Of a DNA stretch of 50,507 nucleotides, positions 1-7,863 are shown piece after piece. The stretch's first letter is position 1; every line of letters starts with the position of its first letter. The notes under the pieces are model-generated. The model was not told the DNA's origin. It was given only the letters and a program-made list of their open reading frames with translations, and did not search any database. Source of the DNA: JBGTCY01 sp041748615 (lineage in GTDB: Bacteria > Bacteroidota > Bacteroidia > Chitinophagales > CAIOSU01); contig JBGTCY010000259.1 in assembly GCA_041748615.1 (NCBI GenBank), positions 1 through 50,507 of the forward strand. The letters run 5' to 3'. The translations under genes and the position numbers were made by a program.

Positions 1-16
1 TAGCACCCGCGCACAA

Positions 17-412
17 CTAAACGGCAGCCATCGAAGCGGCAACACCGGTGCACATTGTTGCGATGTCGGGGTTGATATATTGCATGGTGTCATAAATACC
101 TAAGCCGGAATAAACAATTCCGCCCGGGCTGTTGATATAAATCTGGATATCGCGCTTCGGGTCGGCAGATTCAAGAAAAAGCAACTGCGCCTGAATCACG
201 CTTGCCACATAGTCGTCCACCGGGCTGCCGAGGAAGATGATACGGTCCATCATGAGTCTGGAAAAAACGTCAATCGCCTGAATGTTCAGCGGGCGCTCTT
301 CAATGATATAGGGAGTGAGTCCGGTGATGGTGGTGGCGGCATATTTTTCCAAATGCGCGCTGTTCATGCCTTTGTGCTTCACGGCATATTTCAGAAATTC
401 ATTTTGATTCAT
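17..412 (-). CDS. clpP: ATP-dependent Clp protease proteolytic subunit ClpP, N-terminal part ending at an in-frame stop
   Basis: ClpP forms the serine-protease chamber that works with ClpX/ClpA ATPases in cytoplasmic protein quality control. The 131 residues seen carry the family core: SPGG at about residues 93-96 and the nucleophile-elbow motif GVAASMAAV with the catalytic Ser. Four codons after that Ser comes TAG (17-19), and the same frame then continues with Leu-Cys-Ala-Gly-Ala, which is what ClpP normally has. One T-to-A change in a TTG Leu codon would explain it. The catalytic His and Asp lie beyond the window edge. The start is ATG at 412, and folB diverges from the 86-bp upstream gap. 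Whether the stop is a true mutation or an end-of-sequence error cannot be decided from this window. The family call is certain; functionality is doubtful. Confidence 0.9.
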   Translation of the reverse strand: MNQNEFLKYAVKHKGMNSAHLEKYAATTITGLTPYIIEERPLNIQAIDVFSRLMMDRIIFLGSPVDDYVASVIQAQLLFLESADPKRDIQIYINSPGGIVYSGLGIYDTMQYINPDIATMCTGVAASMAAV

Positions 413-498
413 AGGTTGGATTAAATTAAAGTGGCGTAAAGTTATACTTTACGGTTTTATAAATGGTAATTTTCGATTTCTTTTCAATATAGAACTCC

Positions 499-876
499 AT
501 GAGTTTAAAAATTAACGGCACGATTGCCATCGAAGGCATGATGTTCCACGCCTATCACGGTTATTACGCGGAAGAAAGGAGAAAAGGCGGTCAGTTCAGG
601 GTGGATGTATATGTGCAAACGGATTTGCAGCGCGGTGCGGAAACGGATTTGCTGAAAAACACGGTGAATTACGAATTGATTTGCGCCATCGTGCATCGCG
701 TGATGCAGGAAAAACATCATTTGCTGGAGCATGTTGCTTTCAGAATGCTGGAATTGATGGATGAAATTAACGGTATCCACAGCGCGAAGGTGCGCGTCAG
801 TAAAATTCACCCACCGCTTGACATTAACGCGGAAAGAGTGTACATAGAACTTGAAAAACAATGGTCAGTTTCTTAA
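499..876 (+). CDS. folB: dihydroneopterin aldolase FolB
   Basis: FolB converts 7,8-dihydroneopterin to 6-hydroxymethyl-dihydropterin and glycolaldehyde in cytoplasmic folate synthesis. At 125 residues it has the usual length. Family features seen are FHAYHGYYAEERR at about 16-28, where the conserved Tyr/Glu region lies, TVNYELI at about 55, LLEHVAFRM with the conserved Glu near 76, and a C-terminal V-x-V-x-K-x-x-PP segment around 98-106. The start ATG lies within the 86-bp divergent gap shared with clpP. No other folate gene is adjacent; the next feature downstream is tRNA-Cys. Confidence 0.9.
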   Translation: MSLKINGTIAIEGMMFHAYHGYYAEERRKGGQFRVDVYVQTDLQRGAETDLLKNTVNYELICAIVHRVMQEKHHLLEHVAFRMLELMDEINGIHSAKVRVSKIHPPLDINAERVYIELEKQWSVS

Positions 877-990
877 ATTCTTGCGAATACGCCAATCATC
901 AGGAAAGGGTAGGGGAAGGCAAAAAAAAAGTGTAATTTTTGAAACAGTCTGATAGGATTAAAGCGAAAAATTGATAACTTCGCACATTAA

Positions 991-1061
991 GGTCGCGTGG
1001 CCGAGTGGCTAGGCACAGCTCTGCAAAAGCTGCTACAGCGGTTCGACTCCGCTCGCGACCT
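991..1061 (+). tRNA. tRNA-Cys (anticodon GCA)
   Basis: Cloverleaf read by eye: acceptor stem GGTCGCG/CGCGACC; anticodon stem CAGCT/AGCTG with loop CTGCAAA, giving anticodon GCA; T arm AGCGG-TTCGACT-CCGCT. The unpaired discriminator base is T, as expected for tRNA-Cys. CCA is not encoded. A TAACTTCG sequence just upstream (972-979) may be its -7 promoter element, one mismatch from TAnnTTTG. Confidence 0.95.
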
Positions 1062-1287
1062 CACCTTCCTCACTGAGTTTAAAGTCTAAAGTTCAATATT
1101 GTTCTCATTAGATTGACTTTAAACTTTTAAATAAAGAAATTTGAAAACTGATTTTTCAGAAAAATTCTAATTTTTAAATAACCGGAATCATTCTTAGCTA
1201 TTGAGTTTTCAATTGGGTGTGTTAACTAATTATCAAAAGTTGATTTTTTAAAAAAAAGCTATTATATTTGTTGTAAATACAATCTGA
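1062..1287. repeat. short heptamer run and 11-bp inverted repeat in the tRNA-Cys to PorP gap
   Basis: AGTTTAAAGTC at 1076-1086 is the exact inverse of GACTTTAAACT at 1115-1125. The left arm continues as three heptamers starting with GT (GTTTAAA, GTCTAAA, GTTCAAT at 1077-1097), similar in form to the larger heptamer run at 23457-23519. The rest of the gap is AT-rich, with only the promoter at 1240-1270. The inverted repeat could act as a terminator for tRNA-Cys, but it has no clear T-run. Confidence 0.5.
1240..1270 (+). promoter_or_regulatory. Bacteroidota-type promoter for the PorP/SprF-lipoprotein pair
   Basis: TTG at 1240-1242 is followed after 20 bp by TATATTTG at 1263-1270, a perfect match to the TAnnTTTG -7 element. 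The start codon at 1288 lies 17 nt after the element, so the leader would be only about 10 nt. Confidence 0.6.
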
Positions 1288-1878
1288 ATGGCAGCGCCAC
1301 ACCGCGTAATCGCGTTTATTCTCTTAGCGGGCATTCTACTTTTTCCCGCTATCGAACTTGCTGCTCAGGAAAGTAAAAAAAGAGTTTCAAGGCGCGCCAA
1401 CCGAATCGTAGTCAACGATCCGAACTTGTGGAATTATTCGATTATCAATATTTGGGAAAACCCTGCACTTGCTGGTGAAAACCGGAGGCATAACATTACG
1501 GCTGACTTAAATTCCGAACCTTCCGTTTATGGGATTAACCTGGGATATGATTTTCTTCCAATACCGTTCAAAAAATCAATGGCGGCAGGATTCGGAGCAT
1601 ATTATCTGCGGGATACTTATACTGCATTCTCCAACAGCACCATCACAAAAAATACTGTTGGAATAGCAGGTTCGTTTAAATACCAATTTAAAAATGAAAC
1701 GGTACTCAGCGCGGGTCTTTCGCTTGGATTATCGCAGGAAAAAAGCGGCTATTACCAGTCTTTTTATTTTTCAAATACGTATTCAAATAATAACAATCAC
1801 TATCCTTGGGGGAAGAAGAGTTTGAATATTTTGGAGATGAAGAGTGGGATGGTTATCAATTGGAAACCGATATCGTAA
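1288..1878 (+). CDS. PorP/SprF-family protein, 5' portion of a frameshifted gene
   Basis: PorP/SprF proteins are outer-membrane beta-barrel-like partners of T9SS needed for secretion or anchoring of type-B-CTD proteins. This portion has a signal peptide (about residues 1-27, ending LAAQ), the family opening NPALAG near residue 58, and alternating beta-strand segments such as FKYQFKN and LSAGLSLGL. Its frame matches the family up to about 1812, a run of five G at 1808-1812, after which the frame-1 reading loses family character and stops at 1878. Matching sequence resumes one frame back in the next entry. The joined product would be about 349 residues, near the family size. The start ATG follows closely behind a good promoter. 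Confidence 0.7.
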   Translation: MAAPHRVIAFILLAGILLFPAIELAAQESKKRVSRRANRIVVNDPNLWNYSIINIWENPALAGENRRHNITADLNSEPSVYGINLGYDFLPIPFKKSMAAGFGAYYLRDTYTAFSNSTITKNTVGIAGSFKYQFKNETVLSAGLSLGLSQEKSGYYQSFYFSNTYSNNNNHYPWGKKSLNILEMKSGMVINWKPIS

Positions 1879-2336
1879 GGTTTGGTCCGGTGAATATTGG
1901 AGCATGGTATGCCGCAAAAAAATATTTTGCGGGTGCTGGCGTCCGCAACCTCACGCGCTATAATGAAAGCCATATTGGGAAGCCGCATCCCGGGCCCATT
2001 TATTTACATCTGATTGGGGGCTATCATTTCAATATCAAGGAAAAAGCGACCATTACCCCATCAGTGATATATAGGACGCAGGGATTACTGATGCACAGAT
2101 TTGACCCACGGCTGACCGTGAGCTTTGCAAAAAGCCGGGTGATTTTTGGAACTTATTATCAAAACAAAGGTCTTTACGGCTTGGCAGGCGCTGACTTGTT
2201 CTCGCATTTGCAATTCACACTTGAGGCAGGCGCTTCACTGAAAAAGACCGCTCATCGTCATGACTCATTTGTGAGAGCTACATTTCGTCTCCATTTTTTT
2301 ACAGGCAACGAAAAAAATAAATATCGCAACCGATGA
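1806..2336 (+). CDS. PorP/SprF-family protein, 3' portion (other frame)
   Basis: This is the C-terminal half of the PorP/SprF-like barrel, in frame 3 from about 1812. It contains family-like strands, for example VNIGAWYAAKKYFAGAG, then YLHLIGGYHF and ITPSVIYRTQG. The first in-frame initiator is a TTG inside the upstream coding region, so independent initiation is unlikely. Adding one G to the five-G run would join both halves into a single protein. It overlaps the next gene by 4 nt (ATGA), which indicates translational coupling. The shift could be a real inactivation, phase variation in the G-run, or a sequencing error. Confidence 0.7.
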   Translation: MGEEEFEYFGDEEWDGYQLETDIVRFGPVNIGAWYAAKKYFAGAGVRNLTRYNESHIGKPHPGPIYLHLIGGYHFNIKEKATITPSVIYRTQGLLMHRFDPRLTVSFAKSRVIFGTYYQNKGLYGLAGADLFSHLQFTLEAGASLKKTAHRHDSFVRATFRLHFFTGNEKNKYRNR

Positions 2337-2956
2337 GGATTACCTTATTTATAGTATTTATTGCTGTTTCACTCTCTGCATGCCAGAAAGACGCCCTGTT
2401 GTTGCCTCAAACGGGCGATCCTGTACGGCTTGATACGGTTGTCGCCTACATGTCAAAATCATTTGGCTATCCTTTGATAGCTTCAGTTACATGCGGGCAG
2501 ACGCTTGTCTTGGATGCAGCCGTCAAGAATGCTCGTTACAGGTGGATACCGGATAATGATACTACACAAACCATCACTGTTTCCAATATCCCTGACAAGG
2601 TAGCGCTTTATTATAGCGTGGAAATTATCAAACCCGATACCGTTTATATGCTGACTGCACAGGTGAATGGGAACCATAGGCCCCGTTTCTTCATTCCAAA
2701 TGTTTTTACTCCCAATGGTGACGGCATTAATGATGTTTTATATGTTTCAGCGATATGCTATACGGATTTGCATCTGCAAATTTTTGATACGTTTTCGAAT
2801 AGTTTAATATATGAATCAACGGATCCCAACCTCGGATGGGACGGAAGTTATAAGGGAAAAATAGTACCTGCCGGTAAATACCGTTACCAGATTGAAATCA
2901 CCACACTCGATAACGAGGTTACAAAATCTTCAGGATATTTTCAGTTAATCAGGTGA
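2333..2956 (+). CDS. lipoprotein with T9SS type B (gliding-motility-associated) C-terminal domain
   Basis: A short secreted protein of 207 residues. The N-terminus is a lipoprotein signal with lipobox SLSAC (Cys17). The middle part (about 45-110) looks like a small Ig/SprB-type domain. The C-terminal 90 residues are the gliding-motility-associated type B sorting domain: FIPNVFTPNGDGINDV at about 122-137, then LGWDGSYKGK and PAGKYRYQI. In known cases type B CTD proteins depend on a PorP/SprF partner, and such a gene lies directly upstream with a 4-nt overlap. A lipobox together with a T9SS CTD is unusual. No specific ligand or role can be named. Confidence 0.85.
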   Translation: MRITLFIVFIAVSLSACQKDALLLPQTGDPVRLDTVVAYMSKSFGYPLIASVTCGQTLVLDAAVKNARYRWIPDNDTTQTITVSNIPDKVALYYSVEIIKPDTVYMLTAQVNGNHRPRFFIPNVFTPNGDGINDVLYVSAICYTDLHLQIFDTFSNSLIYESTDPNLGWDGSYKGKIVPAGKYRYQIEITTLDNEVTKSSGYFQLIR

Positions 2957-3162
2957 TGGCGAACCGTAAGCCCGCTTATTTCAAAAGCAACACTGATAAA
3001 TAAACTCACAACGCAAACACTATCTTGAAAAGCGGAAATTTTATTCAGCTCATCTTTCATGAAAAATTTTAATACCGAATCATTGGTTTCAGATACGCGG
3101 AAAAAATCCGAGATCATTTTACTTATATAATTCCCTATGACAAAAAATTCTTTTGTTAAACT

Positions 3163-3170
3163 TACTTTTG
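3163..3170 (+). promoter_or_regulatory. putative -7 element TACTTTTG
   Basis: A perfect TAnnTTTG match 15 nt before the ATG at 3186. No good -33 TTTG sits at the expected spacing. It lies downstream of the in-frame TTG at 3153, which supports 3186 as the start of the nitrilase-family gene. Confidence 0.4.
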
Positions 3171-3185
3171 TCAAAATCATCATTC

Positions 3186-4031
3186 ATGCAGGAAGAGATG
3201 CGAGTAAAAGTCGGTATGGCGCAGTTGCTCGTGGAAGGCACCGAGCCTGAGCGCAATTTCGAGCGGGCGCACAAACTTATCAAACAGGCGGCTGAAAAAA
3301 AATGCGACCTCGTGTTGCTGCCAGAAACCATTGACTTTGCGTGGACACACCCCAACGCGCTCATAGAAAGCCAGCCGATTCCGGGAACTTACAGTGACAT
3401 TTTTTGCGAACACGCCCGCAACTACGGAATTTATATATGCGTAGGATTAACGGAAAGAGTTGAAGGCAAACTGAATTATAACACAGCCCTCCTCATCAAT
3501 CCGCAAGGCGAGATTATTTTGAAGCACCGGAAAATCAACTTGCTTGAAGTGGAATTTCCCTATTATGAAGTGGGGCAAAAATTGGAGGTGGCAGATACGC
3601 CTTTCGGAAAAATCGGGCTGAATATCTGCGCGGATAATTATCTTGAAGCGACCTGCCTCGGACATTCACTCGCCCGCATGGGCGCTCAGATTTTGCTTTC
3701 CCCTTCATCGTGGACAGTGGAACATTCCATCACTGAAAAGGACGAACCCTACCGCGACAAGTGGGTGAAGCCGTTAGGCACGCTGGCAAAATTGTACGAC
3801 ATGGTGGTCATCAGCACCACGAGTGTCGGCTACATCGTGGGCGGTCCGTATGAGGGAAAAAAAATGGTAGGCTGCTCACTAGCGATGGACAAAAACGGTG
3901 TTTTGAAAAAAGGCTTGTTTAACGAATTTGCGGGTGTGCTCGAAGAGGTGGAATTTGAAGTGCCGCAACGCAAAGAGAAAGGCACGCAAACCGGGGAGAT
4001 GTTGAAGAAAAAGGGGGTGAGGTTTGAGTGA
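3186..4031 (+). CDS. carbon-nitrogen hydrolase (nitrilase superfamily)
   Basis: A cytoplasmic amidase/nitrilase-type hydrolase that cleaves a non-peptide C-N bond. The catalytic triad is visible: Glu47 in LLPETID, Lys116 in KHRKINLL and Cys148 in LNICADN. At 281 residues it is one complete domain with no fused glutaminase or NAD synthetase partner. The substrate cannot be told from sequence; members include omega-amidases, carbamoylputrescine amidases and many uncharacterised enzymes. ATG 3186 is chosen over the TTG at 3153 because a -7 element lies between them; ATG 3198 is also possible. It stands alone, with 67 nt to the next gene. Confidence 0.85.
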   Translation: MQEEMRVKVGMAQLLVEGTEPERNFERAHKLIKQAAEKKCDLVLLPETIDFAWTHPNALIESQPIPGTYSDIFCEHARNYGIYICVGLTERVEGKLNYNTALLINPQGEIILKHRKINLLEVEFPYYEVGQKLEVADTPFGKIGLNICADNYLEATCLGHSLARMGAQILLSPSSWTVEHSITEKDEPYRDKWVKPLGTLAKLYDMVVISTTSVGYIVGGPYEGKKMVGCSLAMDKNGVLKKGLFNEFAGVLEEVEFEVPQRKEKGTQTGEMLKKKGVRFE

Positions 4032-4062
4032 AGAAAGTTGATAGAATTCTTTCAATAATTAC

Positions 4063-4089
4063 TTGACAAAAAATCTTTTTGTATTCTTG
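4063..4089 (+). promoter_or_regulatory. putative promoter of the UbiA-methyltransferase-GT-HAD operon
   Basis: TTGACA begins at 4063, and TATTCTTG (one mismatch to TAnnTTTG) lies at 4082-4089, with 16 bp between TTG and the -7 element. The ATG at 4099 is 9 nt further, so the transcript would be nearly leaderless. This is the only plausible promoter before four closely packed genes. Confidence 0.4.
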
Positions 4090-4098
4090 CTGAACTAA

Positions 4099-4965
4099 AT
4101 GAAGTCATCCCTGCAATTATTACGTCCAAAGGAATGGGTAAAGAATCTTTTTCTATTTGCTCCCTTATTTTTCAGTGGGGAATTGCTTGCTGTTCATAAA
4201 TTACTTTATGCAAGTGCCGGTTTTTTCTTGTTTTCTTTCGCGGCAAGCAGCATGTATATTTTGAATGATATTCTTGATTTGGCTTTTGACAAATTGCATC
4301 CCGTGAAAATGAGACGACCGCTGCCTGCGGGAAAAATATCAGTAAAATCAGCCTGGTTAATTTTTCTAACCTTGATTATTATTTCTCTTGCAGGAAGTTT
4401 TTTTTTGCATCAAAATTTTGGATTTGTAGTTCTTAGCTATTTACTCCTCAATTTTGCATATTCCTTTTTCCTCAAACGATTTGCAATTATTGACATCTCC
4501 TGTATCTCGATTGGATTTTTGTTGAGGATTGTTGGAGGTGGAATCCTTGTATCGGTTATGTTATCTCCCTGGCTGTTCATCATGACTTTTCTTGTTTCTA
4601 TTTTTCTCGCGCTTGGGAAAAGAAGAGATGATGTTTTGTTGTTGCAATCAAATGGAGAGCAGATGCGCAAATCCATCAAAGGTTATAATCTGGAGTTTAT
4701 TAATTCAGGAATGGCAATTATGGCTGCCGTATTGATTGTTTGTTATATTAATTACATCACTTCACCGGAAGTGACTCAGCGTATCGCAAGCCCTTATCTT
4801 TTTATCACTGTATTTTTTGTTGTCATCGCTTTGTTAAGATATTTGCAAATCACGCTGGTGGAACAGAAAAGCGGCTCGCCAACTGAAATTGTGACGAAAG
4901 ATTTCATTATACTTTCGATGATTGCAGCGTGGTTTATCCATTTTTCAATTTCAATTTATCAATGA
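4099..4965 (+). CDS. UbiA-family prenyltransferase, decaprenyl-phosphate phosphoribosyltransferase-like
   Basis: An integral membrane enzyme of 288 residues with about eight or nine hydrophobic helices. It opens with LRPKEWVKNLFLFAPLFF and has the Asp-rich motif NDILDLAFDKLHP at about 56-68, followed by KMRRPLPAGK; a second charged motif, GKRRDD, is near 175. This form (ND-x2-D-x3-D-x2-HP, then RPLPAG) is that of decaprenyl-phosphate 5-phosphoribose synthases such as mycobacterial Rv3806c rather than quinone-synthesis UbiA/MenA. The predicted reaction moves 5-phosphoribose from PRPP to a polyprenyl phosphate. It is the first gene of a set of four with overlapping or nearly abutting ends, and its stop overlaps the methyltransferase start (ATGA). 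The family is certain; the substrate is inferred from motif similarity. Confidence 0.8.
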   Translation: MKSSLQLLRPKEWVKNLFLFAPLFFSGELLAVHKLLYASAGFFLFSFAASSMYILNDILDLAFDKLHPVKMRRPLPAGKISVKSAWLIFLTLIIISLAGSFFLHQNFGFVVLSYLLLNFAYSFFLKRFAIIDISCISIGFLLRIVGGGILVSVMLSPWLFIMTFLVSIFLALGKRRDDVLLLQSNGEQMRKSIKGYNLEFINSGMAIMAAVLIVCYINYITSPEVTQRIASPYLFITVFFVVIALLRYLQITLVEQKSGSPTEIVTKDFIILSMIAAWFIHFSISIYQ

Positions 4966-5612
4966 GGGTTCCCGGAAATTCAGAGTTAAGCGCTTACCTT
5001 TCAGAAACGGAAGTGAATGCCGGAATGATAGACAGGCTGAAAATCGCTTACCGACCTTATATCTGTCCGTTTGATGATTTGCTGACTTTAGTTCAAGCGC
5101 GGAGCAGAATCTATGATATCGGTTGCGGTTCGGGTCAATTTTTATTGCTGGCAGCAAAATATACTGATGCAACTGCTTTATATGGGATTGAAATATCAAA
5201 ACAACTTATCAGTAATGCAAAGCAGCAGTTTGAACAGCAAAATATCACCGTTCCTTTTCATTTTCAAACTTATGACGGAGTACATTTTCCTGAAAATCTT
5301 AAAGAGGCGAACCTGATTTTTATGATTGACGTTCTGCATCATCTTCCATCCAAAACACAGGGGCTTTTTCTTGAGAATATTTATCACGCGATGCAACCGG
5401 GTGCAAAATTGGTGTTGAAAGATATTGATGCTGCATCCATGCTTGTATATTGCAACAAGTTGCATGATTTAATCCTTGCCAAAGAAATCGGTAACGAAAT
5501 CTCTGTAGATGGTGCGAAAGCGATAACTGAAAAAATTGGTTTTCGGGTTGAAAGTCTGACTTACAGGAGAATGTTATGGTATCCTCACTTCACACTTTTA
5601 TTGCGAAAATAA
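4962..5612 (+). CDS. class I SAM-dependent methyltransferase
   Basis: A small soluble methyltransferase of 216 residues. SAM motif I reads YDIGCGSGQF, followed by an acidic residue at the end of strand 2 (YGIEIS), then LIFMIDVLHHLP (motif IV/post-I) and a PGAKLVLKDI strand. The substrate is unknown. Because it sits between a lipid-linked pentose synthase and a membrane glycosyltransferase with 4-nt coupling, it may methylate a sugar or a glycolipid; this is inference. The ATG at 4962 is preferred over the upstream GTG at 4929 because of the ATGA overlap. Confidence 0.8.
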   Translation: MRVPGNSELSAYLSETEVNAGMIDRLKIAYRPYICPFDDLLTLVQARSRIYDIGCGSGQFLLLAAKYTDATALYGIEISKQLISNAKQQFEQQNITVPFHFQTYDGVHFPENLKEANLIFMIDVLHHLPSKTQGLFLENIYHAMQPGAKLVLKDIDAASMLVYCNKLHDLILAKEIGNEISVDGAKAITEKIGFRVESLTYRRMLWYPHFTLLLRK

Positions 5613-5622
5613 ATCTGGTAAA

Positions 5623-7260
5623 ATGCGCAATGAAAATTCTATATCATTGATTGCAGGTTGCATCATTTTATTTTCTCTCTGTTTTGTTTACCTGATAACG
5701 GCTGTGACTTTCATGTTCAATCAGCCGGTTACCCAATTTCATTTTCCGGCAGGTATTCTCATCGCATTTTTGGTAGTCAGTATTTTGTTCAATAACACCA
5801 TACAAATTGTTGCCGGAACACTGGTTGCGGTAGCCGCTTTTTTTCTTTCGTATTTTATTGCAACTCATACCATTGATATTTCATGGGATGGATTATGGTA
5901 TCATCAAAACGCGATTATCGCGACTGTCAAGGAAGGGGTAAATTTTTATCACACTAAATTTCCTGAAGGTGAAACCGGACTATATGTCAATCACTATCCT
6001 CCGGCAGCCTGGATTACGGGCTCAGCCATCTTCTGTTTTTTCGGTGATATTGAAATCGGAAAAATTGTACATCCGCTCTGGATTATTTCAGCAGCCTTTT
6101 TGGCGTGGAATTATTTCAGGAATGTGTTGCAGGTGTCAATCGCCTACTCATTCCTTGCCGGTATTTTAATTTCATTTAACCCCATTGCGCTCAATCAATA
6201 CAATTCGTTTTACATTGATGGGCAAATCGCATCTCAACTCACCTGTTTCATCTTGCTCGGATTAAGTTATCACAGTACAGGCAGGTCCTTGTTTCTTATT
6301 GCAGGTTTTCCGCTCGTCATTCTGATGTTCAATATGAAATTTACCGTGACTGCTTACATTGTGATTTTCATTGTTGCCGTCAGTACAATCCTCCTGTTTT
6401 CACTTAACTGGACAAGATTCAGGAAATATCTTCTTGTGCATACATTTTCGTTATGTATCGGAGCTTTCATTTTTGGATTTCAGCCTTATGTCAATAATTT
6501 TCTGCATCACGAACATGTTTTTTATCCGCTTGCCGGAATACATAAAATTGATATGATGACCGGTCAATACCATTATCCGAAACATCTGATTGGAAAGTCA
6601 AATTTGGAAAAATATGTCACCGGATTTATTTCATTTACCCGTCATACCGAACAGCATTATGCGTCAAAAGGACCTTTGGTGTTTAAGGAAAATGAATATT
6701 ATGCTACCAGCGGAATTCAGTGGCTGATTGGAGGAATGGGTCCGCTCTTCAGCGGAATAATGTCGCTCTCAGTTTTCATTTTTATAGTTAGTCGTTTTTT
6801 AATTGACGAAAAAAAACTATGGAATTTTTGCTTCTTGCTTTCCTTGTTTATTTTGATTTCTGTAATTATCAATCCAGAAAACTGGAGCGCGCGCTATGTT
6901 CCGCAGCAATGGTTGATACCATTTTTATTAATTCTACCATCGTTTGCCGTTTCAACTTTATTTATTCAACTGCTCAGGCTATTCGTTTTTGTAGCGATGC
7001 TGATCAACAGCGGCATGTTCCTGACTACTTCGATAGTTTTTAATCAACAAAGAGATTTTAGGGTGATTCAAAATAACCTGAAGGAAGGCTATCAGCAGTA
7101 TCCTGAAGCAATCATGTATGCGGGGTATTTTGACAGGAGTATGCATGAATGGTTCAAACGGGAAGGAATCAAAACATGGGATATCTCATCAGATAATTTT
7201 CACGAGCAATGTGAAAATCCATTACACATCATGAAAAATATTTACGTGTGTCCGAAATGA
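5623..7260 (+). CDS. GT-C-type membrane glycosyltransferase-like protein
   Basis: A 545-residue polytopic membrane protein with about a dozen hydrophobic segments and no clear soluble C-terminal domain. Near the first extracytoplasmic loop it has SWDGLWYHQNAI (Asp89), followed by NHYPPAAWI. An acidic residue next to a W-D-G-x-x-Y-H motif is typical of GT-C enzymes that use polyprenyl-phosphate sugars. The motif suggests transfer of a lipid-linked sugar to a surface glycan, with the donor perhaps made by the UbiA-family neighbour. It lies 10 nt after the methyltransferase and overlaps the HAD gene by 4 nt. The exact family is not assigned. Confidence 0.65.
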   Translation: MRNENSISLIAGCIILFSLCFVYLITAVTFMFNQPVTQFHFPAGILIAFLVVSILFNNTIQIVAGTLVAVAAFFLSYFIATHTIDISWDGLWYHQNAIIATVKEGVNFYHTKFPEGETGLYVNHYPPAAWITGSAIFCFFGDIEIGKIVHPLWIISAAFLAWNYFRNVLQVSIAYSFLAGILISFNPIALNQYNSFYIDGQIASQLTCFILLGLSYHSTGRSLFLIAGFPLVILMFNMKFTVTAYIVIFIVAVSTILLFSLNWTRFRKYLLVHTFSLCIGAFIFGFQPYVNNFLHHEHVFYPLAGIHKIDMMTGQYHYPKHLIGKSNLEKYVTGFISFTRHTEQHYASKGPLVFKENEYYATSGIQWLIGGMGPLFSGIMSLSVFIFIVSRFLIDEKKLWNFCFLLSLFILISVIINPENWSARYVPQQWLIPFLLILPSFAVSTLFIQLLRLFVFVAMLINSGMFLTTSIVFNQQRDFRVIQNNLKEGYQQYPEAIMYAGYFDRSMHEWFKREGIKTWDISSDNFHEQCENPLHIMKNIYVCPK

Positions 7261-7856
7261 AAACTAAAAGGGTTGTTGCAGCATTTGATTTTGACGGAAC
7301 CATCATCCGGGGTGACAGTTTTTTTGAATTAATCAAACTGAGTCATCCACCCTTTCAGCGATGCATCGTCTTGCTGAAGGCAACGCCATTTTTATTACGC
7401 TATTTACTAAAACTGATTTCAAACTCAGAAGCGAAGGAGCGATTATTCAAGTTGCTCTATGAAGGAATTTCCATGGATGAAGCAATTTTTTGGGGAGAAA
7501 TATTTCAAAAAAATATGCTCCCAGAAATGATAAAAATGGAAGCACAAGCAAAACTTCAATGGCATCAGAAAAACGGACATGAAGTAGTAATTGTCACCGC
7601 AACATTCATTTTTTTGTTGGATAAATGGTGTGAAGAACATGGATACGAACTCCTATGTACTGAGCCTGAAACCAAAAACGGGAAACTAACCGGTTTTTTT
7701 GCTAATAATAACTGCTACGGTGAAGAAAAAATAAAAAGACTGAAAGCGTGGTGGGGTAAAAATCCGCCTGACATCCTATATGCTTATGGGGATTCAAAAG
7801 GAGACAGACCGATGTTATCGCTCGCAAATTTTTCTTTTTACCGGAAATTTAACTGA
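7257..7856 (+). CDS. HAD-IB subfamily hydrolase (SerB-like phosphatase)
   Basis: A HAD-superfamily phosphatase of 199 residues with all four motifs: AFDFDGT (Asp11, Asp13), IVTAT with the Thr of motif II, a Lys in EEKIKRLKAWW, and AYGDSKGDRPML (motif IV). The helical cap between motifs I and II is typical of HAD-IB. UbiA-type phosphoribosyltransferases need a phosphatase to turn lipid-P-ribose-5-phosphate into lipid-P-ribose, and this is the obvious candidate in the operon (inference; the mycobacterial phosphatase is of another family). ATG 7257 overlaps the preceding stop (ATGA); the GTG at 7248 is less likely. It ends 8 nt before a convergent gene. Confidence 0.8.
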   Translation: MKTKRVVAAFDFDGTIIRGDSFFELIKLSHPPFQRCIVLLKATPFLLRYLLKLISNSEAKERLFKLLYEGISMDEAIFWGEIFQKNMLPEMIKMEAQAKLQWHQKNGHEVVIVTATFIFLLDKWCEEHGYELLCTEPETKNGKLTGFFANNNCYGEEKIKRLKAWWGKNPPDILYAYGDSKGDRPMLSLANFSFYRKFN

Positions 7857-7863
7857 AGCCGGA

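Noticed and set aside
1806..1815. Programmed -1 frameshifting in the PorP/SprF gene
   Set aside because: The G-run does not form an X-XXY-YYZ heptamer in the zero frame and no downstream stimulator is evident; a one-base deletion or error is simpler.
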